Shown: positions 1 through 8,334 of the stretch, piece after piece
How the letters are laid out: every line of letters starts with the position of its first letter
Position numbering within the stretch: position 1 is the stretch's first letter
Assembly: GCA_047626155.1 (NCBI GenBank)
Contig: JBLHRR010000111.1
Location: forward strand, 1 to 18,608
DNA: 18,608 nucleotides
Direction: 5' to 3'
DNA from: CALGLS01 sp047626155
Lineage (GTDB): Bacteria > Bacteroidota > Bacteroidia > Chitinophagales > Saprospiraceae
The notes under the pieces: model-generated
The model's input: the letters and a program-made list of their open reading frames with translations, nothing else
Told to the model about the DNA's origin: nothing
Database searches by the model: none
Made by a program: the position numbers and the translations under genes

Positions 1-77
1 TTCTACAAACGATTACTACTTCTGAGGCGCCTTCCTACAGGGAAAAGGCAACCGCCATTCTAAATGAATTAAAGTAA
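1..77 (+). CDS. C-terminal end of an unidentified protein (partial)
   Basis: The frame starting at base 3 is open from the window edge to a TAA at 75-77 and encodes about 24 residues ending SYREKATAILNELK, a plausible amphipathic helix. The other two forward frames are less protein-like, so this is probably the tail of a gene entering from the left. Too little is present to name a family. Confidence 0.45.
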   Translation, partial: LQTITTSEAPSYREKATAILNELK

Positions 78-122
78 TTTTTTTGTGTTAATTTTTTCAC
101 TAATCTATTTAAACCCGATATT

Positions 123-365
123 ATGGCAACTGGAGATCCTTATAGTAAAGGCGAAGTCGTAGTCCCTCCCCCACATAAAACCATGCCTCCCGAAACTGGG
201 TTTACTCCTTTTTGGGAAAAACACAGAGGCTTACTTTATGTGCCTGACAACGAAACACAAGGGCTAGATTTATCAATTGGAGCCTTCGTTCGTTTTCACT
301 TACGTCAGGAGATTTCTCCTTCTGGAGCGAACATTAATGTCTCTTATGATATTAGTAATTTTTAA
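123..365 (+). CDS. hypothetical protein, 80 residues
   Basis: I do not recognise this short ORF. It has an ATG, no signal peptide and no membrane segment. The N-terminal third is Pro-rich (VVVPPPHKTMPPETGFTPFW); the rest alternates hydrophobic and polar residues and could form beta strands (LSIGAFVRFHL, ANINVSYDI). No Shine-Dalgarno site is visible, which is normal in Bacteroidota, and I found no clean TAnnTTTG promoter in the 45-base gap after the preceding gene, so it may be co-transcribed with that gene. It ends about 115 bases from the convergent stop of the TPR-CHAT gene, with a strong hairpin between. A role with either neighbour is possible but unsupported. Amino-acid composition looks coding, yet a spurious ORF cannot be excluded. 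Confidence 0.5.
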   Translation: MATGDPYSKGEVVVPPPHKTMPPETGFTPFWEKHRGLLYVPDNETQGLDLSIGAFVRFHLRQEISPSGANINVSYDISNF

Positions 366-402
366 GTTAAGTGAGTAATCTAATTTAGATCACTCACTTA
401 AC
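366..402. terminator. hairpin between convergent genes
   Basis: An 11-bp perfect stem (366-376 with 392-402, GTTAAGTGAGT/ACTCACTTAAC) continues, after one A-C mismatch, into a 5-bp stem (378-382 with 386-390) closed by a 3-base loop. It starts one base after the stop of the 80-residue ORF and lies downstream of the convergent TPR-CHAT gene, so it could end transcripts from both sides. The following T tracts are weak on both strands. Confidence 0.6.
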
Positions 403-417
403 CCCGATTTTCTAGAT

Positions 418-450
418 AGTGCTTTTGCCTAGGTGAGAGCACTGTTTTTA
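418..450 (+). terminator. possible second terminator hairpin
   Basis: A 6-bp stem AGTGCT/AGCACT (418-423 with 438-443) has a 14-base loop and is followed on the plus strand by GTTTTTA. It is weaker than the hairpin just upstream and may be a backup terminator for the plus-strand gene. Confidence 0.3.
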
Positions 451-479
451 TAGAGAGGATAATTTAATGCTACTTTTTC

Positions 480-3400
480 TTAGCGTCTTCTGAACGCTTT
501 TTGCTTTCTGAAAACGTTAAAAGTAAAAGCTAAGGAACAGATAACAAAAGCTCCGAATACCCAGAGCCAGTTAGACCAGTTAGATTTTGCAATGGGTTTT
601 GTAGATCCTATCACGTTAAGTGCCGCCCAACGTGAGGGATGAGCTGTCCACTCATCAGCGGATTGAATAAAAGATAATTTGGCTTTTCTTAGCGCTTCAT
701 CTAAAGGAGCGCCGTCAAGAATTTGATCATAAAACTGTCCATTGATGTGTTTACTAGCCTGATCTGATAAAGGCCATAAACTCATAACAACAGAAGGGGT
801 TCCAGCATAGATGAAACCACGGGCGGTACTATAAGTCCCTTCTCCAGTATAGTTCGTTCCAGCTCCGGTATTGCAGGCACCCAATACGACTAACCGAGGA
901 GGAGGGGCCAAATCATATAGCTCATGTGCAAAACAGATGAAATTTTCACTATCTAAATTATCTTTTTTAGGGTGGAAAAAAATTCGGTTATTAAAACGAT
1001 TCTTATGATCTGATTGTGCATGCAAGCCTAAATGTATTAAATCGAAATCTTGATAATTTTCAAAAAAAGCACTTTTTGTAGCGGCATTTCCAAAAAACGA
1101 CTTAAAGCGCGAGGGAGGAATTACTTTACCTAAGCTTGCTACTTCCTGAGCCGCTCCAGCCAGAGGAAACAAGTTATATTGATTGAGTACTTCTGATCCT
1201 GCGCTTGAATTATTTTGATCAGAAAATGAAAAGGCAAGAAGGCGTGGGGCGTCTAATATTGTGCTCTGCTCATATGCTTGAAAGAGGGTGTTAGCAGAAT
1301 AGGCGTAACTAATAGCGGTGTTTTTAATTAAATAAGGGAGGTCACGATAATTAATAGATTCTAATTTAGTTTCTTTTGTTAATAAAGTTTCAAAGGGAAT
1401 AGCCGCTAGGGGACCATCAGTTACTATAATTAATTTAGAAGGGATTTCCTCTTTAAAAATAGGAGCTAATAATTTGTTGTATAATTCATGAGCGTTTTTT
1501 TGGAAGTTTAAATAACCATCCTTAGAGTTTAGTTTTAAAAATTCAATATGGGAATCGATATTATATCTTAGTTTAGCGTCCAGCGGTATTTTAAAAATGT
1601 TCGAAGTATTATCGTATATATACAATGCGAAAAGATCACTACCTGCCCAATAAAATTCAATAAGTGCATGGCCATTTAATTGCTTTTTCACATCTTCTAG
1701 CTTTGTAGACAAAGATTGAAATCTAACTTGATAATATTGAGGGTAGTGTTTTTTGAAAATATTTTCTAATTCATTTTTTTGTTGTAGAAGTTGATAAAGC
1801 GAATCATTTGATACTAGAATTTCTTTAGTATTCGATACAATCCTTTCGGGGTGAATTCTCAAATAATTATTAATAGCCGCGGATATAACCTTACCTCTTA
1901 GTAATAATGAATCTGGAACTCCGAATAATTCAGACTTTTTCATGTCGGATAAGTTACGAAGGAGTATGTTACCTTTTACACGTTCCATATAGTTAAAGGT
2001 CTGCTGTATGTGTTTTTCATCTTGTGTTTTTACATAAATGTGATGCAGGATTTCAATAATTGTCCCATAGTTTGTTTGTATATTCGGGTTGTCAATAATA
2101 GACGACTCATCATTGAAATATTGTTTTTTTAAACTATAAATACTATCAAGTAAGCGATTAATGGATATTGATTGGAGTAAAGCTTTGTTGTCATTTTCTA
2201 GTTTTGCTAGATTAAATAATGCATATCCCTTTTTCATTAAGATGTTTTCTGTTAAATGACCATATAGGCAATCTTTCACTAAAGGGTTGCTATCTATTGA
2301 GTTGTTGTCAAAATTAGGCACGGAATTAATAAGGGCTGTTTGAATATGAGAAAGGGCTTGGTCGTAATCTTCATTAATTCCATAAATGTGTGAGAGGGCT
2401 ATATAGGGAGCGGCTAGAAATGGACTTTTTTCTGGATATATACTTCTGTGGAATTTTATATTTTTATCTACATAATAATACGCCGAGTCTAAAATGTTTT
2501 GTTGAGATTCAATATCAGGGTAGCTCAAGTAATGTTCAGCTATTTTATCCAAACTATAAGCTTTGTATTTTAAATCTTCTGGCCCATAATAGGTAAATGC
2601 TTTTTTGAAATAGGTCGTTGCTAGCTCTAGGTCAATTCCTAGAGAATACCCATAGGCCAAATTGGTATAAGCAACTGCTCGTTCTAAAGAGTCCCTCCGA
2701 TTAACTACCGGATAATCTAATGCTTTTTTGATGTATTTAATGGCAGGACTTCCATCCTCCATTTTTAAATAAACTGCCCCCATCAAAGCATATAACTTAG
2801 ACATATAACTCTGGTGTAGTTTTTTAAATTTATCTAGTATCTGAATGGCTTTTTTCCCATGTGTACTAGCTTTCAAATATTCCCCTTGATAAGAGTAGAA
2901 ATACGAAAGATTGTAATGAAGCGCCACTTGTTGATATTTTGAATAAGTATCAGGGTGTGTCGCTACTACTTCTTCTTCTAATTCCAGATAATCGGCTACC
3001 AGATCTAATCGCCTAGTAAAATAGTTATGCACATAACTATAAACCGCATACGACTCCCCAAACTTCACATGGGCTTTCGGATACTTCGCCTTTTTAATAA
3101 CCATTGCCTTATCATTAAATTCCAGCGCTTTCTCAACATTTCGATTAATAGCATACGCCTTCGCCCGATAAGTATACAAATCCGCCCATAACAATTGATT
3201 TTCATCATGCTCTTCACCAAGATCTTTCTCAATATTGGCAAGCAATTCCAGCGCCTCATTTGGTTCCCTCAAATTGCAAAGCGTAAAAGCCCGGCGCAAT
3301 CTAAGATAAGCTCTTTCAGATACTAGCTCAGAAGGAAGTTGCTGATAGACCTCTTTGAATAATTGATTTGCCAGTACAAAATCCGCTTTGTTAGTGAAAT

Positions 3401-3593
3401 AATCCTCTGCATCAAGAAAATTTTGTTTTTCATTAAGAGTTGGATAAGGAGATGGGGTAGGAGATTGCTCATTCATTGCTTCCACAGCAGTGGAGCTAAA
3501 GATTAGTAGGAGCATTACTGCAAGAACCTGAAAAAAGGAATTTTTGTGTAGCATGTCAGATGGCATTTTCGTTCGGGAGTAAATAGGAACCAT
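480..3593 (-). CDS. exported TPR-CHAT domain protein with C-terminal membrane anchor
   Basis: Multi-domain protein of 1037 residues. Residues 1-39 form a signal peptide with a long n-region, a hydrophobic core around 20-33 and a VEA cleavage site. Residues about 50-620 are helical repeats of TPR type (for example around 228-255, 265-295, 305-335 and 395-425). A CHAT (caspase HetF-associated with TPRs) peptidase domain spans about 640-997: the catalytic His is H858 in LIHLGLHAQSD, the catalytic Cys C907 in LGACNTGAG, and the domain ends in WAALNVIG. A transmembrane helix at about 1008-1027 is followed by a basic tail (RKQKAFRRR), which predicts the peptidase outside the cytoplasm with only the tail inside. 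The start at 3593 is favoured by AAAGGA six bases upstream; ATGs at residues 10 and 14 would also keep the signal peptide. The centre of the gene is markedly AT-rich. CHAT domains are cysteine peptidases or relatives; the substrate is unknown. Confidence 0.88.
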   Translation of the reverse strand: MVPIYSRTKMPSDMLHKNSFFQVLAVMLLLIFSSTAVEAMNEQSPTPSPYPTLNEKQNFLDAEDYFTNKADFVLANQLFKEVYQQLPSELVSERAYLRLRRAFTLCNLREPNEALELLANIEKDLGEEHDENQLLWADLYTYRAKAYAINRNVEKALEFNDKAMVIKKAKYPKAHVKFGESYAVYSYVHNYFTRRLDLVADYLELEEEVVATHPDTYSKYQQVALHYNLSYFYSYQGEYLKASTHGKKAIQILDKFKKLHQSYMSKLYALMGAVYLKMEDGSPAIKYIKKALDYPVVNRRDSLERAVAYTNLAYGYSLGIDLELATTYFKKAFTYYGPEDLKYKAYSLDKIAEHYLSYPDIESQQNILDSAYYYVDKNIKFHRSIYPEKSPFLAAPYIALSHIYGINEDYDQALSHIQTALINSVPNFDNNSIDSNPLVKDCLYGHLTENILMKKGYALFNLAKLENDNKALLQSISINRLLDSIYSLKKQYFNDESSIIDNPNIQTNYGTIIEILHHIYVKTQDEKHIQQTFNYMERVKGNILLRNLSDMKKSELFGVPDSLLLRGKVISAAINNYLRIHPERIVSNTKEILVSNDSLYQLLQQKNELENIFKKHYPQYYQVRFQSLSTKLEDVKKQLNGHALIEFYWAGSDLFALYIYDNTSNIFKIPLDAKLRYNIDSHIEFLKLNSKDGYLNFQKNAHELYNKLLAPIFKEEIPSKLIIVTDGPLAAIPFETLLTKETKLESINYRDLPYLIKNTAISYAYSANTLFQAYEQSTILDAPRLLAFSFSDQNNSSAGSEVLNQYNLFPLAGAAQEVASLGKVIPPSRFKSFFGNAATKSAFFENYQDFDLIHLGLHAQSDHKNRFNNRIFFHPKKDNLDSENFICFAHELYDLAPPPRLVVLGACNTGAGTNYTGEGTYSTARGFIYAGTPSVVMSLWPLSDQASKHINGQFYDQILDGAPLDEALRKAKLSFIQSADEWTAHPSRWAALNVIGSTKPIAKSNWSNWLWVFGAFVICSLAFTFNVFRKQKAFRRR

Positions 3594-3670
3594 AAGGATT
3601 CCTTTATCGTTGACAAACCCGTATATTCGCCGACGATTTCAGACTATAATGTTAATTACTTCAGCAAGAT

Positions 3671-5797
3671 ATGAAAAAACCTAAAAGATACCTGATAACT
3701 TCCGCTCTACCGTATGCCAATGGCTCGCTTCACCTCGGTCATTTGGCGGGGGCATACCTCTCGGCCGATATTTACGCGCGTTATCTTCGCCTCCAGGGGG
3801 AGGAGGTGCTTTTTGTTTGTGGTTCTGATGAGCATGGTGCTGCGATTACTATTCGGGCAAAAAAAGAAGGAGTGACGCCAGAGTCCATCATCAATAAATA
3901 TCATGAGTTGAACAAAGAGACCTTCAATAAATTGGGCATCTCTTTCGATATTTACCACCGAACCAGCGATCCTTTGCATCACGAAACGGCGCAAGACTTT
4001 TTCAAAACCTTGTACGATAAAGGCGGCGAATTTGAAGAGCGGGAAAGTGAGCAATTATATGATGAAGAGAACGATCAGTTCCTTGCGGATCGTTACGTTA
4101 TAGGCGAGTGCCCTAAATGTGGCAACTCGGAAGCTTACGGCGATCAGTGTGAGAATTGTGGGACTACTTTATCTCCTTCCGAATTGATCAATCCTAAATC
4201 GACCATCAGCGGGAATACGCCAGTGTTGAAAAAAACAAAACACTGGTATTTCAAATTGGACAAGCACGAGGGCTGGTTACGCGATTGGATCAAAGACGGA
4301 ACCCTCGACGGAGTGGAGCACCACAATCCCAAAGAATGGAAAAAGCACGTAGTTGGTCAGTGTCTATCCTGGCTAGATGGAGAGGGCGGTTTGCAACCAA
4401 GAGCCATCACACGTGACCTCAGTTGGGGAATTCCTGTGCCATTGAAAGAAGCGGAAGGCAAAGTGTTATATGTTTGGTTCGATGCGCCAATTGGTTACAT
4501 CTCTGCCACCAAGCAATGGGCAAAAGACAATGATAGAGATTGGAAGGATTACTGGCAATCTGAAGACTCTCAGCTGGTTCACTTCATCGGAAAAGACAAC
4601 ATCGTTTTCCATTGCATTGTCTTCCCGGCTATGTTGAAAGCGCATGGAGATTATCAGTTACCTATAAATGTACCGGCCAATCAGTTCTTAAACTTTGAAG
4701 GCGATAAATTTTCGAAGTCGAAAGGCTGGGGAATTGAACAACATGAATACATGGAACTCTTCAAAGACTTCGAGAATAAAGAGGATGCGCTCCGTTATGC
4801 TCTTGTTAGAAATATGCCAGAGAACCGCGACTCCGATTTTAAGTGGGATGACTTTATGGACTTTTATGATAAAGAATTGGCTGATAATCTCGGTAATTTT
4901 GTCAACCGGGTCATCGTCCTCACTAATAAATATTACGAAGGTGTCGTTCCTGAATCAGATACCAATTTGACGGAAACACTTAAGGATGTAAATGAATTGT
5001 TGCAAAAATTAGATAAAGAAATAGAATCCTACAGTTTTAAATCCGCTACTCAAATAATGATGGAAATTTCTTCTTGGGGAAATACTTATTTACAAGACGT
5101 TTCGCCCTGGAAAATCTGGAAAGAGGAACCGAACAGCAGTATCATAAAAGAATCCTTATTCATCAGTTTACAAATCGTTGGAATTCTTTCTGTCATTTGC
5201 AAACCTTTCGTTCCTTTTACTTCAGATAAAATTCGCTCTCTGCTAAATTTATCAGCGGTCGGAAATGGAGATTGGAAAGCACTGGAAGAAAAGCTAAACG
5301 CTGGCGAAGCGATTTTGCCGCAAGGCCATAAAATAGGAGAGCCGGATTTATTATTCCAAAAAATAAACGATAGAAAGGATAAAAGCCGGTTAGAAATAAT
5401 AGAAGCAGAAAAGGCAAAATTAGCTACGCTGCTCGCTGAGAAAAATGGCCCGGAACGTCCTGCATTAAAACCTACGATCAGCTTCGATGATTTCACAAAG
5501 ATGGACATCCGTGTGGGAACAATCACCGCGGCAAAGAAGGTAGAGAAGTCCAGTAAATTGCTTCACCTGACTGTTGATCTGGGTTTTGAAGAGCGTACGG
5601 TCTTATCAGGAATTGCTAAGTTTTACAAAGCGGAAGAGGTCATCGGCCAAGAGGTTTTGTTATTAGCGAATCTGGCGCCGAGGAAAATGATGGGCGTTGA
5701 ATCGCAAGGGATGGTTTTAATGGCGGAAGACGGAGAAGGGAAACTCTGTTTCGTTAGTCCTGATAAAGGTTGGGCTACAGGATTTGGAGTGAGTTAA
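3671..5797 (+). CDS. metG: methionyl-tRNA synthetase
   Basis: Charges tRNA-Met and initiator tRNA with methionine in the cytoplasm. The 708-residue protein has the class I signature HLGH at 21-24 after LPYANGSL, a four-cysteine zinc knuckle (C147, C150, C160, C163) and the KMSKS loop as FSKSK at 347-351. A C-terminal EMAPII/Trbp111-like tRNA-binding domain occupies about 604-708 (starting FDDFTKMDIRVGTI). Length and order match MetG of the dimeric, zinc-containing type with the appended domain. The first residue of the loop is Phe rather than Met, which I believe is common in Bacteroidota. It is divergent from the TPR-CHAT gene across 77 bases. No Shine-Dalgarno site is visible and I could not assign a convincing promoter. 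Confidence 0.97.
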   Translation: MKKPKRYLITSALPYANGSLHLGHLAGAYLSADIYARYLRLQGEEVLFVCGSDEHGAAITIRAKKEGVTPESIINKYHELNKETFNKLGISFDIYHRTSDPLHHETAQDFFKTLYDKGGEFEERESEQLYDEENDQFLADRYVIGECPKCGNSEAYGDQCENCGTTLSPSELINPKSTISGNTPVLKKTKHWYFKLDKHEGWLRDWIKDGTLDGVEHHNPKEWKKHVVGQCLSWLDGEGGLQPRAITRDLSWGIPVPLKEAEGKVLYVWFDAPIGYISATKQWAKDNDRDWKDYWQSEDSQLVHFIGKDNIVFHCIVFPAMLKAHGDYQLPINVPANQFLNFEGDKFSKSKGWGIEQHEYMELFKDFENKEDALRYALVRNMPENRDSDFKWDDFMDFYDKELADNLGNFVNRVIVLTNKYYEGVVPESDTNLTETLKDVNELLQKLDKEIESYSFKSATQIMMEISSWGNTYLQDVSPWKIWKEEPNSSIIKESLFISLQIVGILSVICKPFVPFTSDKIRSLLNLSAVGNGDWKALEEKLNAGEAILPQGHKIGEPDLLFQKINDRKDKSRLEIIEAEKAKLATLLAEKNGPERPALKPTISFDDFTKMDIRVGTITAAKKVEKSSKLLHLTVDLGFEERTVLSGIAKFYKAEEVIGQEVLLLANLAPRKMMGVESQGMVLMAEDGEGKLCFVSPDKGWATGFGVS

Positions 5798-5810
5798 GAG
5801 AGTCTCAAAT

Positions 5811-5896
5811 TCAACTACAACCTCAACCGCAAATCAAAAAACTTAATACGCAAATTACGGGAATTGATTTGCTATTGAAAAAGAGGTTGTGGTTGA
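5811..5896. repeat. two-step inverted repeat between metG and lnt
   Basis: Outer arms TCAACTACAACCTC (5811-5824) and GAGGTTGTGGTTGA (5883-5896) pair over 14 bp with one mismatch; inner arms GCAAATCAA (5829-5837) and TTGATTTGC (5864-5872) pair perfectly over 9 bp. The loop holds CTTAATACGCAAA (5842-5854), close to the core of the palindrome near 15650. It lies just after the metG stop, so it may end or process the metG transcript, or be a dispersed repeat. Confidence 0.6.
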
Positions 5897-5915
5897 AAAC
5901 GTTATAACACAAACT

Positions 5916-7763
5916 ATGCAAAAACGCAATCGCCAAATCACAATAGCGCTTACGGCGCTTACCGCCTTCCTCTCAGGAGGCTACATGTATAATGCCTATA
6001 CCAAAGATGTCCTCTGGGGCTACTGGCCTTTGTTGATGTTACTTTCAGCTTGGTTTTCTATAACATTACTCTTACTGCCGCGCTTTTCTAAGCACCCAAA
6101 TAACATGAAACGTTATCTGCTTTCTGCTTTAACCGGGGTATTACTCTGGCTGGGTTTCCCTATGATCCCGCTCACACCCGTTCTCTTTATTGCATTTATT
6201 CCTTTGCTACTAGTGGAACATGATATTTCCAAAAGTAGGGAGGGGGCTTCTAAATGGGAGGTGTTCAAATACAGTTATTTCAGCTTTGTACTTTGGAATA
6301 TCCTGACGACTTACTGGGTAGCCAACACTGCTTTCTCTGCTGCGCTGCTTGCCTTTTTAGTGAATTCCCTTTTTATGTGTATTCCTTTTGTAGCTTTTCA
6401 TCAAGTGAAAAAGGTTGTTCCTAAGCTGGGCTGGATGGCTTTCGTTGCCTTCTGGATTACTTTTGAATATTTGCATTTACGGCAGGAAGCAACCTGGCCT
6501 TGGTTGACTTTAGGGAATGCTTTTGCTACTTTTCCGTCTACTATTCAGTGGTATGAGTTCACAGGTGTCTTTGGTGGAAGCCTGTGGATGTTAGTCGGGA
6601 ATGTATTGTTGTATAAATGGCTGTCGCCAAAATTATCGACCTGGATTGGCTTGGAGAATAAGGAAGCGGTACCTGTCGGAGTAGAGGGGGAGATGGAAAG
6701 GGGAGATTGGATTCGAGTGGCTTTGTTTTTCGTTTTACCATTGGCCTTTTCTTTTTATACATATGCGACCCATCAAGAGGAGGGAGTGGCAAAGGAAGTA
6801 GTGGTGGTGCAACCCAACTTTGAACCGCATTATGTCAAATTCGTTATTCCGAGGCAGCAGACGATGGCGCAATTTCTAAAATTGTCAGAAGAAGCAGTCA
6901 CCGCAGAAACAGATTATTTGGTTTTTCCAGAGACCAGTTTTTTCCGTATTCGAACCAATAATTTAAAAACCGATAAACAAATAAAAGCCCTTCAGGATTT
7001 TGTAGATAAACAAACTAAATTGAAGTTAGTAACCGGTTTGGGTACCTCCAAAATATATGAAAAAGGAGAACCACATGGCCCCGCTGTACGCGTCAGACCT
7101 CAACGCGGCCGTGATACTATATTTTGGGAAAGCCACAACTCGGCGATTCAATTGAAGAGTGGAAGTAAAGAAATTGATTTTTACTTAAAATCAAAGTTCG
7201 TCCCCGGCGCAGAAATTTTTCCATATCATAAGATTCTATTTTTCTTTAAACCGATTGTCGAGAAGTTAGGAGGCTCTATTAGTGGTTTTGCTTCACAGAA
7301 GGAGCGTTCTGTATTTAAAGCAGATGGAACCGCCGTAGCTCCGGTAATTTGTTATGAATCTGTTTTTGGAGAATATTGCACGGAGTACGTACAAGCTGGA
7401 GCCGAAGCAATCTTCATTGTGACCAATGATGGCTGGTGGGACAATACCGCCGGGCACCGACAACACCTCGCTTTCGCACAGCTCCGGGCCATAGAAAATC
7501 GTCGCAGTATTGCCCGTTCTGCCAATTCCGGAATCTCTGCCTTTATCAACCAAAGAGGGGATATTATTTCGGCTACGAACTATGATGAGCCTGCAGCCTT
7601 GAAAGAAACCATCTTGTTTAACAAAGCGCGCACGTTCTATTCCGTCTGGGGAGATTTGATAGGAAGGATAGCGGGTTACCTGGCGATCTTAATTATTTTG
7701 AATGCAATATCGAAAGGACTGATGAAGCGGAAAGGGATTGCCAGCGCAGCCCCTAAGCCCTAA
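5916..7763 (+). CDS. lnt: apolipoprotein N-acyltransferase
   Basis: Inner-membrane enzyme that adds the third acyl chain to the N-terminal cysteine of lipoproteins. I use the ATG at 5916 (615 residues). An in-frame GTG at 5889 would add nine residues but sits inside the right arm of an inverted repeat. Several membrane helices fill the first 240 residues, another lies at about residues 266-285, and a C-terminal helix at about 583-598. The periplasmic carbon-nitrogen hydrolase (nitrilase) domain carries the expected triad: Glu339 in FPETSFF, Lys425 in FYLKSKFVPG and Cys479 in PVICYE, followed by the conserved TNDGWW and ENRRSIARSANSG (numbering from the 5916 start). It is longer than E. coli Lnt (about 512 residues). 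It follows metG by 118 bases. Lipoproteins in this window (BamD, the BNR protein) would be substrates. Confidence 0.95.
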   Translation: MQKRNRQITIALTALTAFLSGGYMYNAYTKDVLWGYWPLLMLLSAWFSITLLLLPRFSKHPNNMKRYLLSALTGVLLWLGFPMIPLTPVLFIAFIPLLLVEHDISKSREGASKWEVFKYSYFSFVLWNILTTYWVANTAFSAALLAFLVNSLFMCIPFVAFHQVKKVVPKLGWMAFVAFWITFEYLHLRQEATWPWLTLGNAFATFPSTIQWYEFTGVFGGSLWMLVGNVLLYKWLSPKLSTWIGLENKEAVPVGVEGEMERGDWIRVALFFVLPLAFSFYTYATHQEEGVAKEVVVVQPNFEPHYVKFVIPRQQTMAQFLKLSEEAVTAETDYLVFPETSFFRIRTNNLKTDKQIKALQDFVDKQTKLKLVTGLGTSKIYEKGEPHGPAVRVRPQRGRDTIFWESHNSAIQLKSGSKEIDFYLKSKFVPGAEIFPYHKILFFFKPIVEKLGGSISGFASQKERSVFKADGTAVAPVICYESVFGEYCTEYVQAGAEAIFIVTNDGWWDNTAGHRQHLAFAQLRAIENRRSIARSANSGISAFINQRGDIISATNYDEPAALKETILFNKARTFYSVWGDLIGRIAGYLAILIILNAISKGLMKRKGIASAAPKP

Positions 7764-7827
7764 AGGGAAAATTTGCCCGTTTAGTGGCCCCATTAAATGT
7801 TGTTGGAAAACTTAATCATCCTCTCTT

Positions 7828-7994
7828 CTAAGTGCACTGGAAATTAAGTTTCGTCTGAGTTTGAATAGATTGTTTTGGAATTAATCGAGGCAGAGAGGAC
7901 GCGAATAGCCTTAGCTATTTAAGGAGTTTCTAACGAAGAGTAATTTCAAAAGAAGCATTCAAAACGGATAGAACTTAGTTTACAATGCATTAAG
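7828..7994. repeat. imperfect inverted repeat, arms about 55 bases
   Basis: The left arm (7828-7883) and right arm (7941-7994) are imperfect reverse complements, about 70 percent identical by hand alignment; shared blocks include TAATT, CAAAA, ATTCAAA, AACTTA and TGCA. The 57-base spacer holds a small hairpin AATAGC-CTTA-GCTATT (7904-7919). It could be a decayed MITE-like element or a structured untranslated RNA. Confidence 0.45.
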
Positions 7995-8009
7995 TATTAC
8001 ACTAAAAAT
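7985..8009 (+). repeat. 25-bp repeat, left copy of an inverted pair
   Basis: This stretch matches the reverse complement of 9150-9174 at 23 of 25 positions; the core is TGCATTAAGTATTACACTAA. The two copies face each other about 1.19 kb apart and enclose the 193-residue TPR membrane protein gene. Confidence 0.6.
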
Positions 8010-8105
8010 AATTTCCCGATTTTTTTCGTGAAAACAATTATATAAACCACTCTCCCTGTGGTCGTTTTGATTTACATAATTGTTTCCAAACCGGGATTTA
8101 ATTTT
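8004..8105. repeat. second imperfect palindrome
   Basis: AAAACAATTAT (8031-8041) faces ATAATTGTTT (8077-8086), CCAC (8047-8050) faces GTGG (8058-8061), and an outer TTTCCCGATTT faces AAACCGGGATTT. With gaps, the arms pair over about 45 bases each. It directly abuts the preceding palindrome. Confidence 0.4.
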
Positions 8106-8201
8106 TCGTTGTTACTAAAAGGTTTTATTTTGACCTGATCACTAGTTCAGCTAGAAATATTCTGTCATCTGTTTAGCTAGAAAAGAGAAAAGGAACGTCA
8201 C

Positions 8202-8254
8202 CCTGTCATTCCGAGCGACTGAGGTAGGAGCGAGTCAAGAAAAGGAATAACAGG
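8202..8254. repeat. REP-like palindromic element
   Basis: CCTGTCATTCC (8202-8212) pairs with GGAATAACAGG (8244-8254) with one mismatch, and GACT (8217-8220) with AGTC (8234-8237) inside. TGTCATTCCGAGCGA with a GAGCGAG-type partner resembles an intergenic repeat I associate with Bacteroidota genomes, the kind mobilised by RAYT (REP-associated tyrosine) transposases. No such transposase is in the window; family membership is from memory. Confidence 0.55.
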
Positions 8255-8334
8255 AATTACTTTAAGCTCATCAGTAGTGACCGAGTCTAGAAGGTCGAGA
8301 AACCGAATCAATTTATTGTTCCAATGAAAACAAA

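Noticed and set aside
3645..3650. TATAAT with TTGACA (3610-3615) before metG as a sigma-70-like promoter
   Set aside because: The spacer would be 29 bases, and Bacteroidota use TAnnTTTG rather than TATAAT.
5889..5915. GTG start for lnt, nine codons upstream
   Set aside because: It lies inside the right arm of an inverted repeat, and the ATG at 5916 gives a normal N-terminus with charged residues before the first membrane helix.
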